DNA of 17,487 bases. Source: JBBQZP01 sp038207585. Lineage in GTDB: Bacteria; Pseudomonadota; Alphaproteobacteria; Rhodobacterales; Rhodobacteraceae. A program made the translations under genes and the position numbers. The notes under the pieces were generated by a model. It saw only the letters and a program-made list of their open reading frames with translations, did no database searches and was not told where the DNA came from. Shown here in pieces: positions 6,408 to 14,006 of the stretch (the first letter of the stretch is position 1; every line of letters starts with the position of its first letter). The stretch is taken from positions 1 to 17,487 of the forward strand of contig JBBQZP010000053.1 in assembly GCA_038207585.1 (NCBI GenBank), given 5' to 3'.

Positions 6408-6826
6408 GCATCGTGATCCATCACAACCCCGATTGCGGCACATCGCGCAATGTGCTGGCGCTGATCATCGCGTCTGGGGCGGCACCGATTGTGGTGGAAT
6501 ACCTGCACACCGGCTGGACCGAGGCGCAGCTTTGGGGCTTGTTTGCGGCTGCCGACCTGACACCGCGCGACGCGTTGCGCGTGAACAAGTCCCCAGCGGA
6601 AGCGATGGGCCTTCTGGACCCTTCGGTCAGTGACGATGCGCTGGTGGCGGCGATGGTGGCGCATCCGATCCTGGTGAACCGTCCCATCGTCTGTTCGCCG
6701 CGCGGTGTGCGCCTGTGCCGGCCCAGCGAGTTGGTGCTGGACCTGCTGGACCGCCTGCCGCCCGGCCCGATGTTCAAGGAGGACGGTGAAATGCTGATCA
6801 ATGAGGCCGGGCAGCGTATCGGCTGA
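6404..6826 (+). CDS. arsC: Arsenate reductase, glutaredoxin-dependent ArsC
   Basis: 140 aa. It reduces arsenate to arsenite in the cytoplasm using glutathione and glutaredoxin; the product would leave through AqpS. The thioredoxin-fold active site HNPDCGTSRN gives the catalytic C11. The three arginines that bind arsenate in the R773 enzyme are matched by R59 (ALRVNK), R93 (ILVNRPIV) and R106 (RLCRPSE). The C-terminal KEDGEMLINEAG also matches the family. Length and start agree with E. coli ArsC. The start ATG overlaps the aqpS stop (ATGA); the frame is open further back to 6377, inside aqpS. The stop TGA abuts the stop of the convergent cyclase gene with no intervening base, so no separate terminator lies between them. 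Confidence 0.95.
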   Translation: MSIVIHHNPDCGTSRNVLALIIASGAAPIVVEYLHTGWTEAQLWGLFAAADLTPRDALRVNKSPAEAMGLLDPSVSDDALVAAMVAHPILVNRPIVCSPRGVRLCRPSELVLDLLDRLPPGPMFKEDGEMLINEAGQRIG

Positions 6827-8503
6827 TCACCCCGGCAGCGACGCCGCGTGCAAGGCCGTATGCGCAGCAACGGGCTGGCTGATCCCGCGCACGATGATCT
6901 GGTGCGGCTCCATCGCATCCGGCACGGGCAGGGCCGCGACGGTCAGGGTGCGGTCCGATACCAGAACCTGAACGCCGTGATCCTTGGTCAGACTTTCCAG
7001 TCGGCTGGCAAGGTTCACCGTTTCACCCAAGGCAGTGATGCGGGCGGCGGCCTCGGTGCGGTGGCTGGCCCCGATGCGGCCCAGAATGGCGGGGCCGGTG
7101 TGCATGCCAATGCCCATCTGCAGGGGCGCTGCCAGTTCGCCCGCCAGACTTTGGTTCAGCGCATCCAGCACACCACCCATGGCGCGGGCCGCCAGAAGCG
7201 CTTGCCGCGCGCCTTGTTCCTCGCTGGTTTCCATGCCGAAAATCGCCATGATCCCATCGCCCATGAACTTGTCGACATAGCCGCCGCTGTCTTCAATCGC
7301 CTCGGCCATCCGGCCCAGAAACTGATTGAGCAGGAACACCACATCGAACGACAGCCGCCCTTCGGACATCTTGGTAAAGCCGCGCAGATCGGCGAACAGG
7401 ATCGTCACTTCACGCTCCACCCCCCAGTGATAGCGGTCTTGCGGGTCGGTGCGGCCTGCCGCATTGGCGGGTAGCAGGGTCGAGATAGCAAGATCGGCCT
7501 GCGGTCGGATCTGACAGGCAAGGCGCACGTTGTTGGGTGCGCCAACGCGGGTCAGCACGCGTGTTTCGGTGTCTGACGGTGGTGCGAGGTCCGACAACCC
7601 TTGGGTCACCCGCACCCGGCAGGTCGAACAGCGCGCCCGCCCGCCGCAGACCGACGCATGCGGGATGCGGTTTTGCTGGCTGATCTCCAGCAGGGTGCGG
7701 CCCTTTGGGGTGTGGATGCGGGGACCGTCGGTGTAGGACACGGTGATCTTGTGCGCCATCCGGTCCCGCAGGATCAGCGCCGCCCAGATCACGACGGCGG
7801 TGCATAAAAGGGCATAATACCCCGTGGCGAAGGTGGCGAACGTCTGCTTGATGATCGCGAACTGATCGGCAGAGAACGGGTTGGCAAAGCCGCCCTGCAG
7901 GCTGCGCACCCGTCCCGCCGCATTGAAACCCCCGAACGCCAGCAGCGGAATGGCCACGGCAAGCCCGATCCAGAGCGCATGAAGCCTGCGATACCAGAGG
8001 CGCTGGTTCAGCCAGTGGTGCAACCCGATGCAGCCATGCACCCAGACCACCAGCATGAGGGCCGCCTGATTTGCCGCCTCATTCGGCCACATCGCCCAGA
8101 GTGCGTAGGTGTAGGTATCGGCAACCCCGAACATCTCGTGCACGCCGCGGGTGCCGATGATGTGGCGTAGAAGAAAGATCGGGATCAGAAGGCCAAAGCC
8201 AAGCTGCACCCAGCGGGTGACACCCTTGTGCAGCGTGCGCGCCCGCAGAAAGGCCGCGATGCCAAGCACGAAATGCACCGCTGCGGCGCTGATCAAAAGG
8301 GTGGTTCCGGGCAGGCTGCGGGTCACACTCAGGCGGATGTCCTGCCCGGCCTGCATCGCGTCGATGGAAATCAGGCCAGCTGCGTGGTTCAGAAAATGCG
8401 TCAGCGCAAAGGTAAACAGGATCAGCCCCGATATCGCCCGCAACGGCGCCAGCACTGCGCGGCGCGGGCGGGGGGCATCGGAAACTGGGGCGGTCGGGGT
8501 CAT
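6827..8503 (-). CDS. cyaC: CyaC-type redox-responsive adenylate cyclase (6TM, [2Fe-2S], class III cyclase)
   Basis: 558 aa from the ATG at 8503. Three parts are visible. Six hydrophobic segments (about 16-45, 64-85, 98-116, 147-165, 175-193, 222-246) contain many histidines, including H36, H40, H77, H114, H122, H156 and H162/H163. A ferredoxin-like domain has C286, C292, C295 and C330 (Cx5Cx2C, then a distant C). The class III cyclase domain has metal aspartates D372 (ADLRGFT) and D416 (GDGI), the adenine-selecting K412 (VDKFMGDG) and the catalytic N497/R501 (VNLASR). This matches Sinorhizobium meliloti CyaC, described as a di-haem b, quinone-responsive adenylate cyclase with a membrane anchor like succinate dehydrogenase. 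It would link respiratory redox state to cAMP. The frame opens at TTG 8533, but ATG 8503 has GAAGG ten bases upstream. It lies downstream of betC in the same direction. Confidence 0.87.
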   Translation of the reverse strand: MTPTAPVSDAPRPRRAVLAPLRAISGLILFTFALTHFLNHAAGLISIDAMQAGQDIRLSVTRSLPGTTLLISAAAVHFVLGIAAFLRARTLHKGVTRWVQLGFGLLIPIFLLRHIIGTRGVHEMFGVADTYTYALWAMWPNEAANQAALMLVVWVHGCIGLHHWLNQRLWYRRLHALWIGLAVAIPLLAFGGFNAAGRVRSLQGGFANPFSADQFAIIKQTFATFATGYYALLCTAVVIWAALILRDRMAHKITVSYTDGPRIHTPKGRTLLEISQQNRIPHASVCGGRARCSTCRVRVTQGLSDLAPPSDTETRVLTRVGAPNNVRLACQIRPQADLAISTLLPANAAGRTDPQDRYHWGVEREVTILFADLRGFTKMSEGRLSFDVVFLLNQFLGRMAEAIEDSGGYVDKFMGDGIMAIFGMETSEEQGARQALLAARAMGGVLDALNQSLAGELAAPLQMGIGMHTGPAILGRIGASHRTEAAARITALGETVNLASRLESLTKDHGVQVLVSDRTLTVAALPVPDAMEPHQIIVRGISQPVAAHTALHAASLPG

Positions 8504-8659
8504 GCTGGACGGGCCTTCGGGCAGGTGCCGCAACAGGGTCTGACCAATCGCGCCCTGTCAACATGCAAGCGTGCATTTCTGCCCAAAGGCGCGGCGTCTG
8601 CCCATGATAGTGCCAGCCGTTGTGCTGGTTGCCTGCTGCCCGAAGCGGTGCGGCCACGC
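8504..8659. promoter_or_regulatory. Gap between betC and cyaC (both minus strand)
   Basis: 156 bp with no gene. It holds three short inverted repeats: ACAGGG (8533-8538) with CCCTGT (8553-8558), ATGCA-AGCG-TGCAT (8563-8576), and CCAGC-CGTTGT-GCTGG (8613-8628). The first two lie upstream of cyaC and could be operator sites. The third lies just after betC but has no T-run on the minus strand, so it is a poor terminator. No clear promoter was found. Confidence 0.35.
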
Positions 8660-10165
8660 CTATTCGCCGCGCGGAAAGCGCTTGTTGTCCTCCAGCACAT
8701 TCAGATCCATGTGGTTGCGCATGTAACGCTCGGATGCGGCGCGTAGCGGTTGGTAATCCCACGGGTAATAGCCGCCCTGCCGCAGCGCGCCGTATACCAC
8801 CCAGCGGCGGGCCTGACTTTCGCGCACGGCGGCATCGAACGCGGCAAGGTTCCAGCGCGCCTCGGATTTGGCGCGCAGCGAGGTGAGCGTGGCGGAATGG
8901 GCGGGGTCGGCGGCAAGGTTTGTCATCTCGTCCGGGTCGGCGTCCATGTCGAAAAGCTGGTCGGGGTCGGCCATGCAGCGGGTGTATTTCCACTTTCCAT
9001 AGCGCAAGGACACCAAGGGCGTGATGGAGCCTTCGGCGGCATATTCCATCGCCACGGGGGTCGTGCGGTCGGTGCCTTTGGCCAAGGGGACAAGGCTTTC
9101 GCCATCGGTCCATGGCATCACCTCGGCCATGGATACCCCTGCCAGATCGCAAAGCGTGGGGGTCAGGTCGATGGTGGATACCGGCGTGTCGATGCGCTGC
9201 GCTTTCAGACCGGGGGCGGAAATCATCAGGGGCACGCGGGATGATCCGTCGTAAAAGCTCATCTTGAACCACAGGCCACGGCGCCCCAGCATCTCGCCAT
9301 GGTCGGACACGAAGACGATGATAGCTTCTTGCCGGGTGGCGTCCAGCGTCGCCAGAACCTCGCCAATCTTGTCATCGACGTAAGAGATATTGGCGAAATA
9401 GGCCTGCCGCGCGCGGCGGATATGGTCGTCGGTGATGGTCAGGCCACGAAAATCGCAGGCGTCCATAAGGCGTTGCGAGTGCGGGTCCTGATCGGCGTAG
9501 GCAATGGGGTCGGGCGGGGCCAGATGTGGGGAATTTTCATAGAGATCCCAGTATTTGCGGCGCGCGACAAAAGGATCATGCGGGTGGGTAAAGCTGACCG
9601 TCAGACACCACGGCCGCGCATCGTCTCCGCGCGAGAGGTCATAGAGTTTCTGCACCGCTTGGTGCGCCACATCATCATCATATTCAAGCTGGTTGGTGAT
9701 TTCCGCCACCCCCGCCCCGGTGACGGAACCGAGGTTGTGATACCACCAGTCGATCCGCTCGCCCGGTTTGCGATAATCGGGCGTCCAGCCGAAATCTGCG
9801 GGGTAGATGTCGGTGGTCAGGCGCTGTTCGAACCCGTGCAACTGGTCGGGGCCGACGAAGTGCATCTTGCCGGAAAGGCAGGTCTGATACCCCGCGCGGC
9901 GCAGATGATGCGCGTAGGTCGGGATATCTGATGCGAATTCGGCGGCATTGTCATAGACCCGCGTGCGTTGCGGCAACTGGCCCGACATGAAGGATGCACG
10001 GGCGGGCGCGCAAAGCGGCGAGGCGGTGTAGCTTTGCGCGAACCGCACCGATTTTTGCGCCAGTGCCCGCAGGTTGGGCGTGTGCAGCCATTCGGCGGGG
10101 CCATCGGGGAACAGGGTTCCAGTCAACTGGTCGACCATCAGGATCAGGATGTTGGGTTTGGTCAT
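8660..10165 (-). CDS. betC: Choline sulfatase BetC
   Basis: 501 aa sulfatase that hydrolyses choline-O-sulfate to choline and sulfate, feeding glycine betaine synthesis and supplying sulfur. The N-terminal metal-binding aspartates lie in LMVDQL (about 8-13). The formylglycine motif is C52-A-P-A-R56 within SPLCAPARAS. Long stretches match Sinorhizobium BetC as I recall it: RTRVYDNAAE, TDIYPADFGWTPDYRKPGER, WWYHNLGSVTGAGVAEITNQ and the C-terminal ESQARRWVVY...ERYMRNHM. The usual family length is about 510. There is no signal peptide, so it is cytoplasmic. The start is well set: GGAGG lies six bases before the ATG on the minus strand. The gene stands alone, without betI, betB or betA adjoining. 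The GMC enzyme at 3752-5365 is the nearest candidate for the next step. Confidence 0.95.
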   Translation of the reverse strand: MTKPNILILMVDQLTGTLFPDGPAEWLHTPNLRALAQKSVRFAQSYTASPLCAPARASFMSGQLPQRTRVYDNAAEFASDIPTYAHHLRRAGYQTCLSGKMHFVGPDQLHGFEQRLTTDIYPADFGWTPDYRKPGERIDWWYHNLGSVTGAGVAEITNQLEYDDDVAHQAVQKLYDLSRGDDARPWCLTVSFTHPHDPFVARRKYWDLYENSPHLAPPDPIAYADQDPHSQRLMDACDFRGLTITDDHIRRARQAYFANISYVDDKIGEVLATLDATRQEAIIVFVSDHGEMLGRRGLWFKMSFYDGSSRVPLMISAPGLKAQRIDTPVSTIDLTPTLCDLAGVSMAEVMPWTDGESLVPLAKGTDRTTPVAMEYAAEGSITPLVSLRYGKWKYTRCMADPDQLFDMDADPDEMTNLAADPAHSATLTSLRAKSEARWNLAAFDAAVRESQARRWVVYGALRQGGYYPWDYQPLRAASERYMRNHMDLNVLEDNKRFPRGE

Positions 10166-10304
10166 GGGCAGCCTCCGGGGTTGAGGGGACTTTTGTCGCT
10201 GGTGGCGATGTGGTCTGTTCCCTTAGCGACGCATTGCATGTTGAAATGCTGGAGCCTGGGTGCTGAGTACTTTCGCAAAAATGAAGTCGGCAGAGGAGCA
10301 AGGG
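10166..10304. promoter_or_regulatory. Divergent promoter region of betC (-) and CocE-type hydrolase (+), with palindrome
   Basis: The clearest signal is an imperfect 19-bp palindrome, GCATTGCATGTTGAAATGC (10231-10249), with seven of nine pairs matching around one centre (GCATT-n-CA-n3-TG-n-AATGC). Nearby are TCGC-N5-GCGA (10196-10208) and GTCGCT/AGCGAC (10195-10200 and 10225-10230). The region is placed where one regulator could control both divergent genes. A Shine-Dalgarno GAGGAG at 10293-10298 serves the hydrolase. I could not assign -35/-10 boxes with confidence. Confidence 0.45.
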
Positions 10305-12302
10305 ATGGGCATGGCGATGGAGGGTGGCAGGGCGGTGGTGGAAGACCCGGACTTGGGCATCGTGATGCCGGATGGCTGCCGGTTGTCGGCGCGGGTCTGG
10401 ATGCCCGTGGATGCAGCAGAGCATCCGGTGCCGGCGGTGCTGGAATACATTCCTTATCGCAAGCGTGACGGGACGGTTGCGCGGGACGAACTGATGCATC
10501 CGTTCGTGGCGGGGCATGGCTATGCCTGCGTGCGGGTTGACATGCGCGGCAATGGCGACAGCCAGGGGCTGATGGCCGATGAATACACAGAGCAGGAGTT
10601 GCAGGATGCCTGCGATGTGATTGCGTGGCTGGCGGCGCAGCCGTGGTGCAGCGGTGCGGTGGGGATGATGGGCAAAAGCTGGGGCGGGTTCAACGCGCTT
10701 CAGACCGCGTTTCTGCGCCCGCCTGCGCTGAAGGCGGTGATTACGGTCTGTTCGTCAAGTGACCGCTTTGCCGATGACGTGCATTTTCGCGGTGGCTGTC
10801 TTTTGGGCGAGAATCTGGGATGGGGCGCGGTCATGCTGTCATTCTCCAGCCGCCCGGCGGACCCGTTGTTGCGGGCCGATTGGCGCGCGGACTGGCTGGC
10901 GCGGCTGGAGGCGGAGCCGTTCCTTGCGCCGCGCTGGGCCGGGCATCAGAGCCGCGACGCCTATTGGAAGCATGGCTCGGTATGCGAGGATTGGGCGGCG
11001 ATTGGCGTGCCTGTGCTGTCAGTCAGCGGTTGGGCGGACAATTACATGAACACCTCGGCGGCGTTGCTGGAAAATCTGGCGGTGCCGGTAAAGGCGATCG
11101 TCGGCCCCTGGGTGCATCAATACCCGCATCAGGCCGTGCCGGGGCCGCAGATCGGCTTTCCGTCCGAGGCGGTGCGGTGGTGGGATCATTGGCTAAAGGG
11201 GGTGGCAAACGGGGTAGCCGACGACCCTGCGTTGCGCGCCTATGTGATCGACAGCGAAGCGCCTGATGCCAGCATTGCGAATCGCAAGGGGCGCTGGGTT
11301 GCGGAAAGCTGGCCGCCCGCGCGGGGCCATGCGCAGGTCATGCCTTTGTCGGCGGGCGGGGTGTTGGGCGGGGCGGGAGGTGCCATGTCAGTGCCGGTGC
11401 GCACGCCGCAGCATCTTGGGCTGCACACGGGCGAGTTCTTTCCGATGGGGCTGAATGCCGAGATGCCGGGCGATCAGGCCCCCGATGATGCGATGTCGGT
11501 GTGTTTCGATACGGCTCCATTGGCGGAGCCGATGGCGATTCTGGGTCGGGCGGGGCTGGCGCTGCGGGTGATCTGCGACAAGCCGCACGCCTTTCTGGTG
11601 GCGCGGCTTTGTGATGTGGGGCCGGACGGGCGGTCGGTGCGCATCTGCCACGGCATGCTGAACCTGCGGCACCGGGACAGTATGGAGCACCCATCGCCGG
11701 TGCCGGTGGGGCAGGCGTTCGATGTGACACTGCCGCTTGATCTGGCAGGCTACCGGATGGCGGCAGGGCACCGGCTGCGGGTGGCATTTTCGACAACCTA
11801 TTGGCCGTTCCTGTGGCCAAGCCCCGAGGCGGCGGTGGTGACGATTCTGGGGGGCGTGCTTGAGGTGCCGCTGCATGCGGCAGGTGAAGGCGATGAATGG
11901 ACGCCGCCGCCGGTTGAAACCTCGGCACCATGGGGGCACCGGGTTTTGCAGCATGGCCGGGCCATGCGACGCATTGAGCATGACCTGATTTCAGGGGCGG
12001 TGACGCTGGTGATCGAAGAAGGCGGGGGCCGGACCCAGGACCTGTCGCACGGGTTGATCACGGGAGACGTCATGCGCGAGGTGTGGACGATTCACCCCGA
12101 TGATCCCCTGTGTGCTTCGGTCAAAATTGAATGGTATCAACATCTTGAGCGAAATGACTGGCGGGTGCGCACCAGGGCTGTCGCGCAGATGCATGGAACG
12201 GCGAGCGATCTTGTGATGACTGCACGGCTTGAGGCGTGGGAGGGCGAGGCGCTGATCCTTGCCCGCGACTGGGCCGAAAGTGTGCCACGGGCGCAGGTCT
12301 GA
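10305..12302 (+). CDS. CocE/NonD-type alpha/beta-hydrolase (S15 peptidase-like)
   Basis: 665 aa. These serine hydrolases cleave esters or amides such as acyl esters, beta-lactam side chains or X-Pro peptides. The catalytic triad can be placed as S125 (GKSWGG), D245 (GWADNYMN) and H271 (GPWVHQYPH). An X-Pro dipeptidyl-peptidase-type C-terminal beta-sandwich follows, recognisable by PFDVTLPL-like and GHRLRVAFSTTYWPF motifs. There is no signal peptide, so it is probably cytoplasmic. The frame opens at GTG 10260, but ATG 10305 is chosen because GAGGAG lies six bases before it. ATG 10311 and 10317 are less well spaced. It diverges from betC and lies 111 nt upstream of an ABC importer on the same strand, which may supply its substrate. 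The substrate cannot be read from the sequence. Confidence 0.85.
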   Translation: MGMAMEGGRAVVEDPDLGIVMPDGCRLSARVWMPVDAAEHPVPAVLEYIPYRKRDGTVARDELMHPFVAGHGYACVRVDMRGNGDSQGLMADEYTEQELQDACDVIAWLAAQPWCSGAVGMMGKSWGGFNALQTAFLRPPALKAVITVCSSSDRFADDVHFRGGCLLGENLGWGAVMLSFSSRPADPLLRADWRADWLARLEAEPFLAPRWAGHQSRDAYWKHGSVCEDWAAIGVPVLSVSGWADNYMNTSAALLENLAVPVKAIVGPWVHQYPHQAVPGPQIGFPSEAVRWWDHWLKGVANGVADDPALRAYVIDSEAPDASIANRKGRWVAESWPPARGHAQVMPLSAGGVLGGAGGAMSVPVRTPQHLGLHTGEFFPMGLNAEMPGDQAPDDAMSVCFDTAPLAEPMAILGRAGLALRVICDKPHAFLVARLCDVGPDGRSVRICHGMLNLRHRDSMEHPSPVPVGQAFDVTLPLDLAGYRMAAGHRLRVAFSTTYWPFLWPSPEAAVVTILGGVLEVPLHAAGEGDEWTPPPVETSAPWGHRVLQHGRAMRRIEHDLISGAVTLVIEEGGGRTQDLSHGLITGDVMREVWTIHPDDPLCASVKIEWYQHLERNDWRVRTRAVAQMHGTASDLVMTARLEAWEGEALILARDWAESVPRAQV

Positions 12303-12413
12303 GCCTTGCTTTTGGCGACACGTTTTTGCCTGCGCACAAGAAAAGGGTTTACGCCTGCGGCAACATCGGATCATTATTGACGCAACAATCAATAAAACAT
12401 CCTCGGGGAGAGA
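12303..12413 (+). promoter_or_regulatory. Leader of the ABC importer operon with 22-bp inverted repeat
   Basis: A perfect inverted repeat TTATTGA-N8-TCAATAA lies at 12374-12395, in the most AT-rich part of the gap, and is a good operator candidate. A weak promoter, TTTACG (12348-12353) and CATTAT (12372-12377) with an 18-nt spacer, would put the transcription start inside the repeat, so a bound protein could block it. The ribosome-binding sequence GGGGAG is at 12405-12410. The heptamer GCCTGCG occurs twice (12328-12334, 12353-12359). No terminator hairpin for the hydrolase gene was seen. Confidence 0.5.
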
Positions 12414-14000
12414 ATGATGAAAGACGATCTTGCGAAACTGCTTGACCAGATTGACGCGGCCCGCCTGAACCGCCGGTCGTTTCTGAACCGCTCGGCGGCG
12501 TTTGGTCTTACGGCTGCGCTGGGTACATCGCTTTTGCCGGGGGCTGTGCGGGCCGATGAACCCAAGAAGGGCGGCACCCTGCGCATGGGTCTGGGTGGCG
12601 GCGAAACCACCGACACGCTTGATCCGGGTCTGTCCGACAGCCCGGTGCCGTTTTCGGTGAACCGGCAGTGGGGCGATACGCTGGTCAACGTCACGCCCGA
12701 CGGTCAGATCGAGCCGCGTCTGGCCGAAAGCGCCACGCCGAATGATGACGGCACCGTCTGGACGTTCAAGATCCGTCAGGGTGTGAAGTTCCACGACGGC
12801 AGTGACCTGACGGTTGATGACGTGGTGGCGACGATGAAACGCCACTCGGACGAGAACGCGAAATCGGGTGCCCTTGGCATCATGCAGGGCATCGCGGACA
12901 TCAAGGCTGACGGCGAGAATGTTGTGTTCACCTTGTCGACCGGAAACGCCGACCTGCCCTATCTGCTGTCGGACTATCACCTGGTCATCCAGCCCAAGGG
13001 CGGCGTCGATGCGCCCAATGCAGCGATCGGGACCGGCACCTACAAGCTGGTCAGTGCCGAAGCCGGTGTGCGCTACGCGTTCGAGAAGAACCCTAACGAT
13101 TGGGACACAACGCGTGGCCACTATGACGCCGTGGAAATCATCGTGATCAACGACTCGACCGCCCGGTCATCTGCACTGCAATCGGGGCAGGTGGATGCAA
13201 TCAACCGGGTTGATCCCAAGGTTGCGAAACTGCTGGCGCGCAGCCCCGGTGTGGTGGTGAACAACGTTTCTGGCCGCGGGCATTATGTTTTCATCATGCA
13301 TTGCGACACGGCCCCGTTCGACAATGTCGATCTGCGGCTGGCGCTGAAATACGGGATCAACCGTCAGGAAATGGTCGACAAGATCCTTGATGGCTACGGT
13401 TCGATCGGGAACGATATTCCGGTCAACACGGCCTATCCTCTGTTCACTCCGCAGGAACAGTATGAATATGATCCGGCCAAGGCGGCCGAGCATTACAAGA
13501 AATCCGGCCATGATGGCAGCCCGATCACCCTGATCGTGGCAGATACCGCCTTTCCCGGTGCGGTAGATGCGGCATCGCTGTTTCAGCAATCGGCGCAAGC
13601 CGCAGGCATTCCGCTGGAGATTCAGCGTGTGCCCGACGATGGCTATTGGTCGGATGTGTGGAACGTGAAGCCGTTCTGCGCCAGCTACTGGGGCGGGCGT
13701 CCGGTGCAGGATCAGATGTGGTCGACGGCCTATCTTTCAACCGCCGACTGGAATGACACCAAATACAAGAACCCCAAGCTGGACGAGATGATTCTGGCCG
13801 CTCGCGGTGAAACCGATGTTGCCAAGCGCACCGAACTTTACGCCGAAATCGGCAAGCTGGTGCATGATGATGGCGGCACGATCTGCCCGATGTTCAACGA
13901 TTTTGTCGATGCCAACACCGACAAGATTGCGGGCACGATCAAGGACCCGAACTATGAACAGATGGGTGGCTGGCTGTCGGCAAAGACCTGGTTCGCGTAA
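12414..14000 (+). CDS. ABC importer substrate-binding protein, family 5 (peptide/opine type), Tat-exported
   Basis: 528 aa. It is a periplasmic binding protein of the DppA/OppA class (SBP_bac_5). A twin-arginine signal, RLNRRSFLNRSAAF with R20-R21, is followed by a hydrophobic stretch and probable cleavage after VRA at residue 47. This suggests it is exported folded. The family motif appears as LAESATPNDDGTVWTFKIRQGVKFHDG near residue 103, and the rest keeps the family pattern (LRLALKYGINRQEMVDKILDGYG). Ligands in this class range from peptides to nickel, opines and glycosides, so the substrate is open. ATG 12417 is a close alternative start with better spacing to GGGGAG. It is the first gene of a four-gene importer operon; the first permease starts six bases after its stop. 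Confidence 0.92.
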   Translation: MMKDDLAKLLDQIDAARLNRRSFLNRSAAFGLTAALGTSLLPGAVRADEPKKGGTLRMGLGGGETTDTLDPGLSDSPVPFSVNRQWGDTLVNVTPDGQIEPRLAESATPNDDGTVWTFKIRQGVKFHDGSDLTVDDVVATMKRHSDENAKSGALGIMQGIADIKADGENVVFTLSTGNADLPYLLSDYHLVIQPKGGVDAPNAAIGTGTYKLVSAEAGVRYAFEKNPNDWDTTRGHYDAVEIIVINDSTARSSALQSGQVDAINRVDPKVAKLLARSPGVVVNNVSGRGHYVFIMHCDTAPFDNVDLRLALKYGINRQEMVDKILDGYGSIGNDIPVNTAYPLFTPQEQYEYDPAKAAEHYKKSGHDGSPITLIVADTAFPGAVDAASLFQQSAQAAGIPLEIQRVPDDGYWSDVWNVKPFCASYWGGRPVQDQMWSTAYLSTADWNDTKYKNPKLDEMILAARGETDVAKRTELYAEIGKLVHDDGGTICPMFNDFVDANTDKIAGTIKDPNYEQMGGWLSAKTWFA

Positions 14001-14006
14001 CCGCGC

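Noticed and set aside
5398..6826. Arsenic operon as a recently inserted mobile island
   Set aside because: No integrase, transposase, target duplication or attachment site flanks it, and it looks as GC-rich as its neighbours.
8504..8533. TTG 8533 as the cyaC start
   Set aside because: ATG 8503 has a GAAGG ribosome site at suitable spacing, and the extra residues add nothing recognisable.
8613..8628. Hairpin after betC as a terminator
   Set aside because: The stem is only 5 bp and no T-run follows on the minus strand.
8079..9272. 397-codon minus-strand frame spanning betC and cyaC
   Set aside because: It is a frame shadow of two genes with full motifs. Its translation is rich in Arg, Pro and His and has no family features.
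10260..10304. GTG 10260 as the hydrolase start
   Set aside because: GAGGAG sits six bases before ATG 10305, and the upstream codons overlap the likely control region.
12399..12408. Partial match (ATCCTCGGGG) to the 20-bp repeat box
   Set aside because: Only ten bases match, neither hairpin is present, and the sequence includes the ribosome-binding site of the binding-protein gene.
11991..13121. 376-codon minus-strand frame across the hydrolase and binding-protein genes
   Set aside because: It crosses an intergenic region and the antisense of two well-supported genes, with no motif.
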